NCBI RefSeq assembly: GCF_034006335.1
Contig: NZ_JAWDIQ010000001.1
Length of the DNA stretch: 64,000 bases
Reading direction: 5' to 3' (one strand)
DNA from: Paracerasibacillus soli
GTDB taxonomy: Bacteria > Bacillota > Bacilli > Bacillales > Amphibacillaceae
The notes beneath the pieces were generated by a model that had not been told where the DNA came from, made no database searches, and saw only the letters and a program-made list of their open reading frames with translations. Positions 19,104 through 30,075 of the stretch are shown piece by piece. The position numbers and the translations under genes were made by a program. Within the stretch, counting starts at the first letter, position 1, and each line of letters begins with the position of its first letter.

Positions 19104-19691
19104 TTAATTTTTGTTTAAAAAATAAGTGTTGATTTGTTTCACGGCATCATGAGTGAAGATAACTTTTCCGTATTCACTTAAACGATAGGAAGTAACAATG
19201 CTTGGTGTGGAAAACTCGGACATGATTGCAATTACATTTTCCTTTTTATTTTGTTTTAAATCTTCCTCTTCAAATAACATATAGTATCTTGAATCCATAT
19301 GATACACTGTACCACCTTCAATAGACAGAGAAGATAAATAAGCCGTCACTTTAATCATATCCTCAAAATCAGCAAAGGAGAATATAAATTCATCGCTTTC
19401 ATCAAGCGTTACTTTCATTTCAATATAATCTTCTTCCCAATCTGCATCTTCTATCTTTTGTGTGACGGTTACATGCATCCCTTGAGCTTGCATAAGGTGG
19501 ACTTGTACGATTAACTCACCTTCTAATTCAAAACCTAATTCAAAGCTTGCCTCATGCATCATATCTGTAAACAAGCTACGTACTTCTTTCGCATCATACC
19601 ATAAATCATCTTTTGTAAATCCTCGTTCGATCAAATCATCAAATGTCAGAAATATTGTAAATTGATTTGCGGACACTCTTTCAATACGCAC
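19104..19691 (-). CDS. mecB: ClpC adaptor protein MecA paralogue MecB (YpbH)
   Basis: MecA-family adaptor of about 195 residues that brings substrates to the ClpC ATPase. The N-terminal recognition domain begins MRIERVSANQFTIFLTFDDL and the C-terminal ClpC-binding domain contains the FSFADFEDMI and LFTHD-like segments. An acidic central stretch is typical. The position beside gudB identifies it as the MecB/YpbH copy rather than MecA, but this rests on synteny. The GTG at 19691 is chosen for AAGGAGG seven bases upstream. Confidence 0.85.
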   Translation of the reverse strand: MRIERVSANQFTIFLTFDDLIERGFTKDDLWYDAKEVRSLFTDMMHEASFELGFELEGELIVQVHLMQAQGMHVTVTQKIEDADWEEDYIEMKVTLDESDEFIFSFADFEDMIKVTAYLSSLSIEGGTVYHMDSRYYMLFEEEDLKQNKKENVIAIMSEFSTPSIVTSYRLSEYGKVIFTHDAVKQINTYFLNKN

Positions 19692-19880
19692 ATAGCATCC
19701 TCCTTTAACCAATTTGTTACGTTTTATTTAAAATAAATCGTTTGTTTTTAGTATATGCTGCATCACAATTTGTTGAACTTAAAAAGCCCTAAATTGTTTT
19801 AAGTATCGTATTAAAAAGAAACACATATAAAAATAATCATACCATAAATGAAAATTTGTTCATCAAAAATGCCTTACAAG

Positions 19881-20168
19881 TTAGCGAATAAACAAATCAT
19901 TTAAATATCCTTTATCCCATATATAATACAGTCCAAACAAACAAATCAAACATAACAAGAACGTGAAAAATAAACGTTTCAATGGTTTGCTAAATTTTAG
20001 CTTCATACCCCGTGTATTATTTTTATGTACTTCACTCCTTGGAGGTAATTTTAAAATATCAATTTTTAGTAATTCATTATTTTCTTGTTGGCTCTCTGTT
20101 GATTGTTCATGACTAATATGTTTTCTTAATTGTGCTGCCTGATCTACTGTTTCTTTTGTTTCCATCAT
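19881..20168 (-). CDS. Small single-pass membrane protein at the ypbE position
   Basis: A 95-residue protein: a polar, charged N-terminal half with PPRSEVHKN near residue 42, then a basic patch and one transmembrane helix (about residues 68-85) close to the C-terminus. Position next to ypbD suggests it corresponds to B. subtilis ypbE, whose product has a similar cytosolic head and helix but continues into an extracellular LysM domain. No LysM is encoded here, and the 168 bases downstream contain no continuation in any frame that I could see. Start supported by GAGGG upstream. Function unknown. Confidence 0.55.
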   Translation of the reverse strand: MMETKETVDQAAQLRKHISHEQSTESQQENNELLKIDILKLPPRSEVHKNNTRGMKLKFSKPLKRLFFTFLLCLICLFGLYYIWDKGYLNDLFIR

Positions 20169-20177
20169 CGATATCCC

Positions 20178-20742
20178 TCACTTTTTAAAATATATGAACA
20201 AACCCAACAAAAAATCAACGATAAAATGTGCCGTAATGACCGAGATTAAATTACCTGTTAACTCAAATAAATATCCTATATAAAAACTAACGAAGAAAAT
20301 GGAAATAATTAATAATGGTTTTTTCAAATACCGTACGTGAACAAATGCAAATATAATACTAGCTGGAATAAAACCAAACCATGATTGTATGACACCTCGA
20401 AATAAAACCTCTTCACAGGAAGCAATCATAAGGGTAAACAGAAAAATTTCTGGATACGACATGATTTAAATATCCGCTCATTTATTCCGCCATCATCATA
20501 ATGTCTTTTATCAAATACGAACATGAAGACAAAATCAATCAATACAATGATTACTCCTGGCAATACACCATAATACACGATATCTTTAAATCCCAATGAA
20601 ATAATGCAAACCATTGGTGCCATGATGAAAATAAAAACAGCCCTACGCCTAGCGCTATGAATAAAAATAAGCCATTTGAAAGAATGAGTGACTTTTTAAT
20701 TTCCCTATCGGTAAGATTCTTGATTATATCTGATTGACTCAT
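20178..20742 (-). CDS. ypbD: CPBP-family intramembrane protease YpbD (two frameshifts)
   Basis: CAAX-type intramembrane glutamic endopeptidase of unknown substrate. The motif EEVLFRG (catalytic di-glutamate and arginine) and the later FAFVHVRY with a conserved histidine are present, followed by SVITAHFIVDF. The frame breaks twice, at A/T runs near 20585 and 20465, each lacking one base; restored, HWDLKDIVYYGV and NERIFKIMSYPE join the parts to a 188-residue protein. The ATG overlaps the recQ stop by ATGA, so it is coupled to recQ. Confidence 0.85.
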
Positions 20743-22271
20743 TTTGAACCTCCTTCAACAAGGAGCAGTTGAGCTAGCTTTGTTTGCCAGGAAGATATTT
20801 CTTCAGTTTTTTTCTGTTTAATAGGAGGTTTCCACCGCTTTAAATCGAAACCACAATAACTACAACAATATTTTTTAGGCTTTGTAAAATCTTTTTGAAA
20901 ACCTTTATATAAATTGGCTCTGAGACAACCTTCTTCTGTTATCCATGTTTTCATTTCTAATAATTTCTTTCTTTTTATTTTAAACCGCTTCTCACGAATA
21001 TGGATGGTAGCTTCTAATACCTCATGCCAAGTTTCACTTTCAAAATAAATCCGCTTATTTTTTACAATTTGATGTTTCTCTAGTTGAAAGTATAAAAAGT
21101 TCCATTGCGTTTCATTTAACTGAAATATTTGTTGTATCAAAAGTTCATCCGTTGGTATGCTTTCATTAGCTTGTGCAAGCTCATACAACTTTTGGAATGA
21201 ACTTCTAATCATTTCTTCTGTTGGTAATTCACTTTGAATCATATGTGCTTGTAATACTTCATCATTTTCCATATATAATACAAGACTAACGCTTTCTAAT
21301 CCATCACGCCCCGCTCTCCCGGCCTCTTGAATAAATGATTCTAGTTGTCCAGGAATATGATAATGAATAATAAGTCGAATATTACGTTTATCAATTCCCA
21401 TCCCAAAAGCGCTTGTACAACAAATAACATCTAGTTGATCATTCATAAATTGTTGCTGAATAGTCACACGATCAACCTGATCCATACCACCATGGTAAAA
21501 AGCTATCCTTAAATGTGGTAATTCATCTGATAATGTTTGCGAAATTAATTCTGCTGTTACGCGACTTGAAAAATAAATCAAAGTTGGCCCTCGATAATCG
21601 GAAAGTATTTCTTTCACACGATGTCGTTTTTCCAGTTCTGAATCAACCTTCATAAAATGAAAAATAATATTTTCTCTATCAATTGGATAAATATGTTCAA
21701 TCATGTGTATATTTAACGATTGATAAATATCCCGTTTAACAGTCGGGGACACAGTTGCACTTAATGCTAAAACTGGTGGATGACCTAGCAGGTTGATTAC
21801 CTCTTGCAACTTCATATAATCAGGTCTAAATTCATGCCCCCACTGTGAAATGCAATGAGCCTCATCAATAACAAATAAAGAAATAGGTGTTCTTTGCAAA
21901 CAAGATAAAAACTCTGCTTGTTGGAGAATCTCTGGTGACACATAAACTAATTTATATTGGTCTAGTTGATGATAAACTCTATTACGCTCCACAGGATTCA
22001 TAAAACTATTTAAAGCAATAACACGTTTAAACTTTTTAGCTTTTAATTGTTTTACTTGATCTAGCATCAACGCAATCAATGGAGAAACCACAATTGTTGT
22101 TCCGGGTAATAGTGCCGCTGGTAATTGGTAACAGATTGATTTTCCAGAACCTGTTGGTAATATACCAAACACATCTTTACCTTCTAAAACATCTGCTATA
22201 ATCTCCTTTTGTCCTGTTCGAAATGATGAAAATTGAAAGATACGATCAAGTTGTTGCTCTAACTTATCCAT
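20739..22271 (-). CDS. recS: RecQ-family ATP-dependent DNA helicase (RecS type)
   Basis: 3'-5' DNA helicase acting in recombinational repair. Motif I LPTGSGKS (about residues 39-46), motif II DEAH near 135 followed by the RecQ aromatic loop, and motif VI QEAGRAGRDG near 300. The C-terminus has a cysteine cluster (GCLRANLYKGF... CCSYCGF) that should bind zinc. 510 residues, like the short B. subtilis RecS (YpbC, about 496), without an HRDC domain. Its start directly follows the ypbB stop (TAA then ATG), so the two are co-translated. Confidence 0.92.
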   Translation of the reverse strand: MDKLEQQLDRIFQFSSFRTGQKEIIADVLEGKDVFGILPTGSGKSICYQLPAALLPGTTIVVSPLIALMLDQVKQLKAKKFKRVIALNSFMNPVERNRVYHQLDQYKLVYVSPEILQQAEFLSCLQRTPISLFVIDEAHCISQWGHEFRPDYMKLQEVINLLGHPPVLALSATVSPTVKRDIYQSLNIHMIEHIYPIDRENIIFHFMKVDSELEKRHRVKEILSDYRGPTLIYFSSRVTAELISQTLSDELPHLRIAFYHGGMDQVDRVTIQQQFMNDQLDVICCTSAFGMGIDKRNIRLIIHYHIPGQLESFIQEAGRAGRDGLESVSLVLYMENDEVLQAHMIQSELPTEEMIRSSFQKLYELAQANESIPTDELLIQQIFQLNETQWNFLYFQLEKHQIVKNKRIYFESETWHEVLEATIHIREKRFKIKRKKLLEMKTWITEEGCLRANLYKGFQKDFTKPKKYCCSYCGFDLKRWKPPIKQKKTEEISSWQTKLAQLLLVEGGSK

Positions 22272-23326
22272 TTATTCCCCTCCTTTTGAACTGACTTTTG
22301 TTAGAACAAGTCTAATCTCAAAATAGCGAATAGATTCATGGACAAGACTCTTAATTTTTTTTAACCTAAGAGAGTTACTTTGCTTAATTGCATTCATAAT
22401 TTCTTCTTGATGATTCCTATTAACAAATGGTGTAATAGAAAAGTTTTGATCTAATAATGCTATTTCAACAATATGATCTTCAATTGTATTTAATTTTAAC
22501 TTACGAATTTGGGCTATTTCTGCTACTTCAAAGCCTTGCTTCATTAATTCAAAAGTTTTGGAAGCGGATAAAGTAAGATTATAGGGCGTTTGTGCATGTA
22601 TTGTGGCAATATTAGTCAAAGCCGGATAACTCCCATTTTCAACTTGTGCTAAAATATAGTGAATAACCCCTATATGAATCAAATAAATATCTTCTATACT
22701 TCGTTTATACTTTTGGCTTAATTGGTGCGTACTTAAACCATAAGATTTATAGCTTGTGATTTGATCAACAAATATGCTCGCTGCTTCATTTTCTATCTGA
22801 GCTAGTAGACTTACTAACTCTTCATATATAGACATGAGTACATTTTCTTCTTGTCCTTTATTTTGATGATAAAATTCCTTTATCCAGTACATTGTTTGTT
22901 GATCATCAATAATCGATATAAAGTTAAAGTTTCCCTTTTTAGTATTTGTAAAGGTTTGGATTAGTAACAAAAATCTTTTGTAAAAGACTTCCACTTTTTT
23001 TTCGTACTTTTTTCCATTTAAATATCGAAAAATTTCAATAGGTTGTTGTTGCAAAAATGCATGACCACGATTAGTGATTGTTGTATAGGTTACTTGAACA
23101 TCGTTTGTTTCTAAGTATCCGTCACTTATTAATTTATCTACATATGTTTGATAGACGTTAGGATGTAAAGACTTGTATATAGCAAAATATTGTTCTAAAC
23201 CGAATAATTTTGCATCGTGAATCGTCTGGATGGATTTTTTACCTGTTAAAAGATGAAAAGAGCAGAAGTAGTACGTTCATTTCCAATTTTACTTTGGCAA
23301 TGTAGAAGTATTTGTTCAAAGTACAT
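22272..23326 (-). CDS. ypbB: YpbB helix-turn-helix protein, frameshifted
   Basis: Partner gene of recS in Bacillaceae; the C-terminal third contains a helicase-associated helix-turn-helix (around KLKLNTIEDHIVEIAL). Function is not established, but fixed linkage to the helicase suggests a shared DNA-repair role. A four-A run at 23256-23259 lacks one base; restored, the N-terminus reads MYFEQILLHCQSKIGNERT and continues FHLLTGKKSIQTIHDAKLFG, giving 351 residues against 352 in B. subtilis. GAGGG precedes the ATG. Confidence 0.87.
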
Positions 23327-23353
23327 AGCTATCTATCCCTCTTTACTTTTTTA

Positions 23354-23382
23354 TTGAAAAACAACTCACGACATTTTACAAT
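23354..23382 (+). promoter_or_regulatory. Probable SigA promoter of fer
   Basis: TTGAAA (23354-23359) and TACAAT (23377-23382) with exactly 17 bases between them, about 60 bases upstream of the ferredoxin ATG. Confidence 0.6.
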
Positions 23383-23445
23383 AATTATAAACTACTTTAG
23401 GAGAATGTACATACATTTCATAGATTATTACAACGGAGGAGTTAG

Positions 23446-23682
23446 ATGAACATTAAATATGTAAAAGTAGATAAAGAAACATGCATTGCTTGTGGTTCCT
23501 GTGGATTGTGCGCGCCAGATATTTTTGATTATGATGACGAGGGTCTTGCTTATGTCACAATCGACCAAAATAAAGGAACAAAAGAAATACCAGAGGAGTT
23601 AATAGATGATGTAATAGATGTGTTCGAAGCATGTCCTAGTGAATCTATTAAAATTTCGAATATATCTCTTAAACACGATTAG
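23446..23682 (+). CDS. fer: 4Fe-4S ferredoxin
   Basis: Small acidic electron carrier, 78 residues. Cysteines at about 13, 16 and 19 plus the CPS cysteine near 63 give the single-cluster 4Fe-4S pattern of Bacillus ferredoxins (CIACGSC ... ACPSES), with one further Cys at 22. The PDIFDYDDEGLAYV block is typical. Strong GGAGGAG ribosome site. It is monocistronic and divergent from ypbB, as in B. subtilis. Likely partners such as P450s or desaturases are not in the window. Confidence 0.95.
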   Translation: MNIKYVKVDKETCIACGSCGLCAPDIFDYDDEGLAYVTIDQNKGTKEIPEELIDDVIDVFEACPSESIKISNISLKHD

Positions 23683-23724
23683 GAGTTCATACTGCGCTTG
23701 TGTACCTTCTTCTCATTAAGGTAT

Positions 23725-23762
23725 AGCCCCTTCCGTCCTGTTGAAGAAGGAGCTATATTTTC
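23725..23762 (+). terminator. Terminator of fer
   Basis: Stem TATAGC-CCTTC / GAAGG-GCTATA with one mismatched pair, followed by ATTTT on the plus strand. It lies between the convergent fer and resE. Confidence 0.65.
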
Positions 23763-23773
23763 AACATTTAATG

Positions 23774-25546
23774 TCATTCATTTTCCTGATGTTTGCAAAT
23801 AATCTTAAATGTAAATGTCGTACCTTGCCCTAGCTTACTTTTCACAGATATCGTGCCATGATGCGCTTCAACAATATTTTTAGCTATTGCTAAGCCTAAA
23901 CCTGTACCGATTTTTTTGTTTTTACGTGTCCTTGATTTATCTGCTTTATAAAATCTTTCAAATACAAAAGGAATATCTTCTTCAGGTATACCATGACCAC
24001 TATCTACGACAATCATTTTCAAAATATTATCGTTATATAATACTGATATAGAAACGAGGCCACCTTTATCTGTATGGCGAATTGCATTATCAATTAAATT
24101 GGTGAGAACTTGCTCGATACGATCAGGATCAAAAAATGCCCAATCATTTTCTATTTCATATGTTACGTTTAACACAATTTTATGGTCATTGGCAACTCCC
24201 CAAACTTCCTTACTATCCGATCCATATAAGGCTTGAGTTCTACGGAAACTTTATCAAGTTGAATATGACCAGCTTCCATACGTGCCAAATCCAATAATTC
24301 ATTCACTAAACGATTTAAACGTAATGATTCCTCATAAATAATTTGTGCCAGTTCATTTTTTTCTTCTTTTGATTCGGCAATATCATCTACAATTGCTTCA
24401 CTATATCCTTGCAACATAGATATAGGAGTTCGCAGTTCATGGAAACATTGGCAATAAAATCTTTTCGCAACTTATCGAGACGACGTTCTTCCGTCATATC
24501 ACGTATAACCGCTACCGCTCCTCTTACATAGGCTTGATCATACAATGGAGTCATGATCATGACCCAACTTCTTCCTTGCAAGCTAATCTCTTTTAATACT
24601 TCTTTTTCCCCTTGGATAGTTTCTTCAAGAATATCTCTTAGTTCGAATGGTAATAAATTACCTTGATTAGCACGCTTAATATTATGTTCATAATACCAAT
24701 CCTCAAGAAATTGTTCCGCTGGAGGATTTGTAACAATCATTTCACCATTTCGACTCAATGTAATTACCCCATCAGCCATTGAGCTTAATATACTTGATAA
24801 TTGTTCCTTTTCTTGACGTAGCGCATTGATATGGAACTTTAACTGTCTTCCCATTCGATTAAATGCCATGGCAAGTTCACCAATTTCATCATGTGTTAAA
24901 ATTGGTACTTTTGTATTAAACTCACCTCTTGTTAAGTCAAAGGCTGCTTCTCGCATCTTTATCAATGGGGACGTAATTCTTGTCGATAAAAAGAATGCAA
25001 AAATAACCGTTAGTACAATCGCAATACCTGCAGCAAGTAAAATAATCTTAGTTGTTTCAGCTTTTGTTTGATTAATAACGGACAGGGACTGATACACAAA
25101 AACAGCTGCATCTTTATTGTTTGTGGAAATTCCTACAACTAATGCACCCATTTCCGTATTGGTAAACCTATCTGTTTTTTTACACTATGATTTTCACCTA
25201 AAACCGCTTGTAAATTAGACTCTCGCTTAAACCATGCATCTGGAACTTTCGTTAAATGTTGATCATCGCTTCCGGAAACCCATATTTCACGATTTGAAAA
25301 AAAGATAACAACTTTACTAGCAGGGTCTTTAATCCGCTTTGTCGTATCAACAATTAATGATGGATCTTCATATTGTTCAACCATCACAGAAACTTTTGTT
25401 GCAGTTTGCATCATATCTTTTTCAGCCTCTTCGATATGAAACCCTTCAAAAAATTCTAGTAACAAAATGGTAAGTACAAATAGTACAAAAGAAACTAGCA
25501 ATAAAATGGTTATGGCTAGTTTCCCAACAACACTTCTCCAAAACAT
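23774..25546 (-). CDS. resE: Sensor histidine kinase ResE (three frameshifts)
   Basis: Membrane kinase that, with ResD, switches on respiration genes under low oxygen and nitric oxide. Two transmembrane helices (about 8-30 and 165-190), extracytoplasmic loop, HAMP (STRITSPLIKMREAA), PAS, HisKA and HATPase domains (DNAIRH, DSGHGIPEED, GTGLGLAI). Three one-base deletions: an A/T run at 25175-25181, CC/GG at 24441 (which destroys the phospho-acceptor VSHELRTP), and a C/G run at 24198-24201. Restored length 591, versus 589 in B. subtilis. The ATG overlaps the restored resD stop (TAATG). Confidence 0.93.
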
Positions 25547-26269
25547 TACAAATCATCTACCTCAAATTTGTATCCGACCCCCCAACCGTTACGATCATTT
25601 TCGAAGCCTCTTTTGATACATTATTTAATTTTTCCCGTAAACGTTTTACATGTGTGTCTACTGTACGTAAATCACCGAAAAATTCATACTGCCATACTTC
25701 TTTTAGCAATTGCTCACGATTAAATACTTTATCTGGAGATTTAGCTAAAAAGCACAATAGTTCATACTCCTTAGGTGTTAAATTAACTTCTTGTCCATCA
25801 GCAGTGACACGATGGGCATCATGGTCAATTGTTAAATGAGGAAATACCAAAATATTCTTTGCTTGCGTATCTGTGTGATCAAAACTTGAAGTTTGGGCCC
25901 TCCTTAACAATGCTTTTACACGCAATACAACTTCCCGTGGACTAAATGGTTTTACGATATAATCATCAGTCCCAACTTCGAAGCCTTGGACACGATTAGC
26001 TTCTTCCCCTTTAGCCGTCAGCATAATAACGGAGTCGTTTTTTCCTTTCTTAATTCCTCACATACCTCAACACCATCCATTTCGGGCATCATGAGGTCTA
26101 GTAAAATTAAGTCATAATCATTTTGAAGTGCCATTTCTAAAGCATCTCTGCCATTTTCCGCTTCTTCAATTATAAATTCTTCACGTTCTAAATACATTTT
26201 TAGGAGGCGGCGTATTCGTTCTTCATCATCTACAACTAAAATTTTTATATCTTGTTCCATATAAATCAT
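25546..26269 (-). CDS. resD: Response regulator ResD (two frameshifts)
   Basis: OmpR/PhoB-type regulator of aerobic and anaerobic respiration. Receiver domain with acidic pair VVDDEERIRR, the phosphorylated aspartate in ILLDLMMPEMDG, and a winged-helix DNA-binding domain from about residue 135 (LTPKEYELL, RTVDTHVKRLREKL). A base is missing near 26030 (restored TTPVIMLTAKGEEA) and near 25585 (restored TVWGVGYKFEVDDL). Corrected length 241 matches the family. Start codon is either ATG at 26269 or the ATG at 26260; neither has ideal spacing to AAGGGGG. Confidence 0.93.
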
Positions 26270-26581
26270 AATCCCCCTTTAGGCATTCTATATTAATTAT
26301 AAACGAACCTATTTAAAAAGTATAAAGAAAAGATACGTTTTCATTTAGTTAAAAGGTTGGTAATAATGCATGTTAATGCTATTTTCTTTACATTTAACTT
26401 GCAAAAGCTTACCAACTTTCTCCCCTATTTTTACTTCGGGGCATAAACTCCTGTTTTCTTTAAAATTACAATTAACTCGTAAGAACAAACTATATATACT
26501 ACGAAAACGTTTAAATATGTAGAAAAAACATAGCTAAAAGGAAGGGCTATGTTTTTTCAGTATATCTATTATTTATTTTCA
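26270..26581. other. Gene-free region between resC and resD
   Basis: It contains the resC terminator (26523-26557) at one end and must hold the resD promoter, of which I see only a TATAAT-like hexamer about 25 bases upstream of the gene. A weak cre-like palindrome (26501-26515, 13 of 15 consensus positions, core AAACGTTT) lies next to the terminator. No ORF or other element seen. Confidence 0.5.
26523..26557 (-). terminator. Terminator of the resABC transcript
   Basis: Perfect 12-pair stem AAAAAACATAGC / GCTATGTTTTTT with T-tract, 25 bases after resC. It separates resABC from resDE. Confidence 0.88.
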
Positions 26582-27768
26582 TTATGCATAAGAATGTAAT
26601 CCAGCTAGCAATAAATTAACCCCTACAAGGTTAAACATAATAATAGCAAATCCACCTATGGATAACCATGCAGATTTTTCACCATGCCAGCCGCGTGAAA
26701 GGCGTAAATGTAAAAATGCAGCGTAGAAAAACCATGTAATAAGTGCCCATACTTCTTTTGGATCCCAACCCCAAAAGCGGTCCATGCAATTTGTGCCCAT
26801 ATCGCTGCAAAAATTAACCCGCCAAGTGTAAAGACCGGAAAACCGATTGCAACAGCACGATAAGAAATCTCATCCAATAAATCAAGCTTTACTTTACTTA
26901 GTAACGGTTGAATTGCAGCACCAATTCGTTTACGTAAAACAACCCGCGCTAATAAGTAAAGAATTGCCCCAGCAATGAGGGACCATACTAACGTATTAAA
27001 CTTCTTACCAGCGTCTTTGCCATGCATCCAGCCAGGTGCACTAATGAATGGTTTCATCACATTTTCCGTTAATAATGTACCACCTTTAGGTGAAACAAGT
27101 GGTGGCATATGATAGTCCGTTACGATTGTATTTTCATTTTCTACATACTCGAACTCCGCATGATAATCAAGCGTTTCAAACGTTACGGTTACGATACAAA
27201 AACCTACAAAAACTACTAAAAGAAACAATATGATTTCTAACCACGTTGTTCTTTTTGTTGCAACTGATTGATCGATACCCTTGATTAAGTAAATCAGCCC
27301 AGCAACAAAACTTATTGATAGAATACCAATTCCAAGTGCCACAGTTGTAACGTGAATATATAGCCAATGGCTTTTCAATGATGGAACTAATGGAGCCACT
27401 TCCGTTGGAAACATACTTGCATACGCAATGATAATCATTGCGATTGGTAAAGCAAATAGTCCAAGAACAGATAACTCATACATATAGTATAAGATAATAA
27501 ACGCTAAAACGATTGCCATACCAAATGCAGTTACAAATTCAAACATATTACTTACTGGAGCATGTCCACTGTATATCCATCTTGCAATAAAATAACCTAA
27601 CTGTGCAGCAAATCCAATAAGCGTTAGCGTAATGGCAATTGTTCCTGACAGACTTTTCTTATTTTCTTTTTTATTCACCTTAATGGAAGCCCCAAAAAAG
27701 GCAGTGGCAATTAAATATAAAATGAATGCTGTATATAGCATCGCACTACTTAATTGTAATAAGTTCAT
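26582..27768 (-). CDS. resC: Cytochrome c biogenesis protein ResC (CcsB/CcsA type), frameshifted
   Basis: Polytopic membrane protein that with ResB exports haem and attaches it to apocytochromes c (System II). About eight membrane helices; the haem-binding tryptophan-rich motif WGWDPKEVWALITW is near residue 330, followed by HLRLSRGWHGEKSAW. One base is missing near 26780, just before that motif; restored, IAWTRFWGWDP is continuous and the protein has 395 residues (391 in B. subtilis). AAGGAGG lies upstream of the ATG, which overlaps the resB stop by ATGA. Confidence 0.94.
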
Positions 27769-29429
27769 GATTTTCCTCCTTTGGTCTCATTGCGTTGATC
27801 CAATTCTTGTCGATCAATTACCTCATGTATGGTAGTTTGAGATATTGCTTTTTCAATATCTTTTCGTAACCCATACCAATTTTTATTCGTATGTGCCGCA
27901 ACAATGACTTTACCGTTTTGTGGATGAATCCATACTCTACGGTGTTGCCAATACATACCTTGAATAACACCAATCATAAAGATAAGCGCACCTAGACCAA
28001 ATAATGGCAATGTGTAATCCTTTCGAACAGTTAATCCAGACACATCATGTGTTGTATAGTTGATGATACCAAGTTTATATTCATTATCATCAGCAGCAAT
28101 ATTTCGTCCTATCCCGATAAAGCTTACTTCAGGCTGACTTGTATCTGGTGCATAAATATAGAAAACAAATGCCGGATTCCGAACGTATTTTGATTTTGAG
28201 CGTGGCTCGCCATTATCCAAATAGTATTCAGGATAAAATTCCCCCATTTTTACACGGTAACCGTTTTCTAAATCATATTCTTTTTCTGGATTTGTTAAAT
28301 CCACCGTAAATGAAGCGAGTTCTTTCGCGTCAGAATCGTCTTTTTTATGTATTTTAAATGACATTGTGCTAAACTCATCAAGTTGATAACCCGCTTGATA
28401 TAAAGTGTATCCATCAAACTTCAGTGGGTGATTCATCCGAATTTGATCTTCAATTACTTTATCTAGTGACGATTCTGCTCCAATTACACCATCGTCATTC
28501 TTTTTATAAATTACAGCATTTGTTTGGAAATTCTTAGGTACTAACTCACCCTGTTTTTGTAAGGCGTCACGAAACTTTTCATCACTTTCATCGTACAATT
28601 CTAAGATGAACTTTTTATTTTCGATATAGTATTCACCATCTGTTCCTGGTATAACGATTTGCTCTCCTTCACGAACCCATACATATTCATCAAGGAAAAA
28701 CCATGGAGTTTGGCGGAGTAATGCTGCAATTAAAATAATAATTAAACCGATATGGTTCACATAAGGACCCCAACGTGAGAAACGTCCCTTTTCCGCCAAT
28801 ATGTGGCCATCTTCTTCGCTAATTTTATAACGCTGTTTATGTAAGCTTTCTTTTACCTTTTGTATTTCTTCACCCGTTACATTTTCTGTTTCACTAACAA
28901 AGCGCTGTCTAGAGACAAAAGTAACATGACGTTTTGGCTTTTGTTTTTTTAGGGCACGATACAAGGGTACAAAACGGTCCAAACTACAAATAACTAATGA
29001 AACACCAATAAGTGCAATAAGAATCATATACCACCATGATCCATACAAATCATAAAAGCCTAATTGGTAATAAATTTTACCAGTGACACCATACGTTTGC
29101 TCATAAAAAATAGCGGGATCACGCGATATTGCATTGGCAGGTATATGTGGCCTTTGCGGGTAAATAGTTCCGAGTGCTGATGCAGCCAATGCGATAACAA
29201 TAAGCCACACACCAACCTTAACGGAAGAAAAGAAACCCCAAACTTTATCAACGAATGATTTGCGATATGTTAATGATCGCCTCGCCGTACCATCATACCG
29301 CATATTTAATATGTTTTTACCATCATTACCGTCAATATGTTGGTTTCCTTCTATCGGTTTTCCACATGCTTCACAAAGTACAGTACCTTCTGGATTCACA
29401 TGTCCACATTCACATTTTATTCTATTCAT
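27765..29429 (-). CDS. resB: Cytochrome c biogenesis protein ResB
   Basis: Partner of ResC in System II cytochrome c maturation. N-terminal zinc-ribbon-like cysteines (CECG...CEACG, residues about 6-24), then membrane helices (about 75-95, 130-155, 220-240) and a large extracytoplasmic domain before a last helix near 480. Contains the family segments SSVKVGVWLIVIALAASALGT and GSWWYMILIALIGVSLVICSLDR. About 554 residues. The ATG at 29429 is preferred because GAGGG is six bases upstream. Stop overlaps resC. Confidence 0.95.
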   Translation of the reverse strand: MNRIKCECGHVNPEGTVLCEACGKPIEGNQHIDGNDGKNILNMRYDGTARRSLTYRKSFVDKVWGFFSSVKVGVWLIVIALAASALGTIYPQRPHIPANAISRDPAIFYEQTYGVTGKIYYQLGFYDLYGSWWYMILIALIGVSLVICSLDRFVPLYRALKKQKPKRHVTFVSRQRFVSETENVTGEEIQKVKESLHKQRYKISEEDGHILAEKGRFSRWGPYVNHIGLIIILIAALLRQTPWFFLDEYVWVREGEQIVIPGTDGEYYIENKKFILELYDESDEKFRDALQKQGELVPKNFQTNAVIYKKNDDGVIGAESSLDKVIEDQIRMNHPLKFDGYTLYQAGYQLDEFSTMSFKIHKKDDSDAKELASFTVDLTNPEKEYDLENGYRVKMGEFYPEYYLDNGEPRSKSKYVRNPAFVFYIYAPDTSQPEVSFIGIGRNIAADDNEYKLGIINYTTHDVSGLTVRKDYTLPLFGLGALIFMIGVIQGMYWQHRRVWIHPQNGKVIVAAHTNKNWYGLRKDIEKAISQTTIHEVIDRQELDQRNETKGGKS

Positions 29430-29453
29430 GTTCATCCCTCACAACGATAACAT

Positions 29454-30024
29454 TTATTTTGGTTGTATTTCCTGTAAGTAACCTTCTAACTTATCTAATG
29501 ATAAACTTTCTTCCACCTTCCTAACGATAACACCATCAGGATCGATAAAAAAAGAACTTGGTAGTGGTATAATTCGATACTTTTCTCTTACTTGATCTCT
29601 TTGATCATAAGGTACTGGAAATGTTAGATTATATTTGTCTATGAATCGATCAACAACAAACTCATTTGCATCTAAGTTGACGGCTATGATTTCTATTCCT
29701 TTATCCTTGTATTCTTTATAAAGTTCTTCCATGTATGGCATTTCTGTTTCACAAGGTTTGCAATATGTTGCCCAAATTAAGCATGACACCTTTTCCACGA
29801 AAATCAGATAAACGAATCGTTTCAAGGTCATTGTTTTCATTAATTTGTTTTAATTCAAAATCCGGTGCTTCATCCCCAACATCATAAATGGACTTATCTT
29901 TATTAAAATTAGCAACTAAAGCGTATACAATTGCACCTAGCATAATCGCTAGGATTACAGATCGAAAAATTAACCGCCTTTGTTTTTTATTTTTTTTGCT
30001 TGCTTTTCTTTGTTCAAGGCTCAA
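29454..30024 (-). CDS. resA: Thiol-disulfide oxidoreductase ResA, frameshifted
   Basis: Membrane-anchored extracytoplasmic thioredoxin that reduces the haem-binding cysteines of apocytochrome c. N-terminal anchor helix (about residues 20-38), then the thioredoxin fold with active site WATYCKPCE. Two Ts are missing in the run near 29774; restored, the sequence reads GVMLNFWATYC, giving about 190 residues. The TTG at 30024 has GGGGAG eight bases upstream; a GTG at 30033 is the alternative. The gene precedes resB in the resABC operon. Confidence 0.92.
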
Positions 30025-30075
30025 TTCAATCACTCCCCAGCTTATTATACCATGTAAACATAGTGGTAAATTTGT

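Noticed and set aside
26501..26515. A cre site controlling resD
   Set aside because: Only 13 of 15 positions match, a required T and C are missing, and it is over 200 bases from resD beside the resC terminator; noted only as weak.
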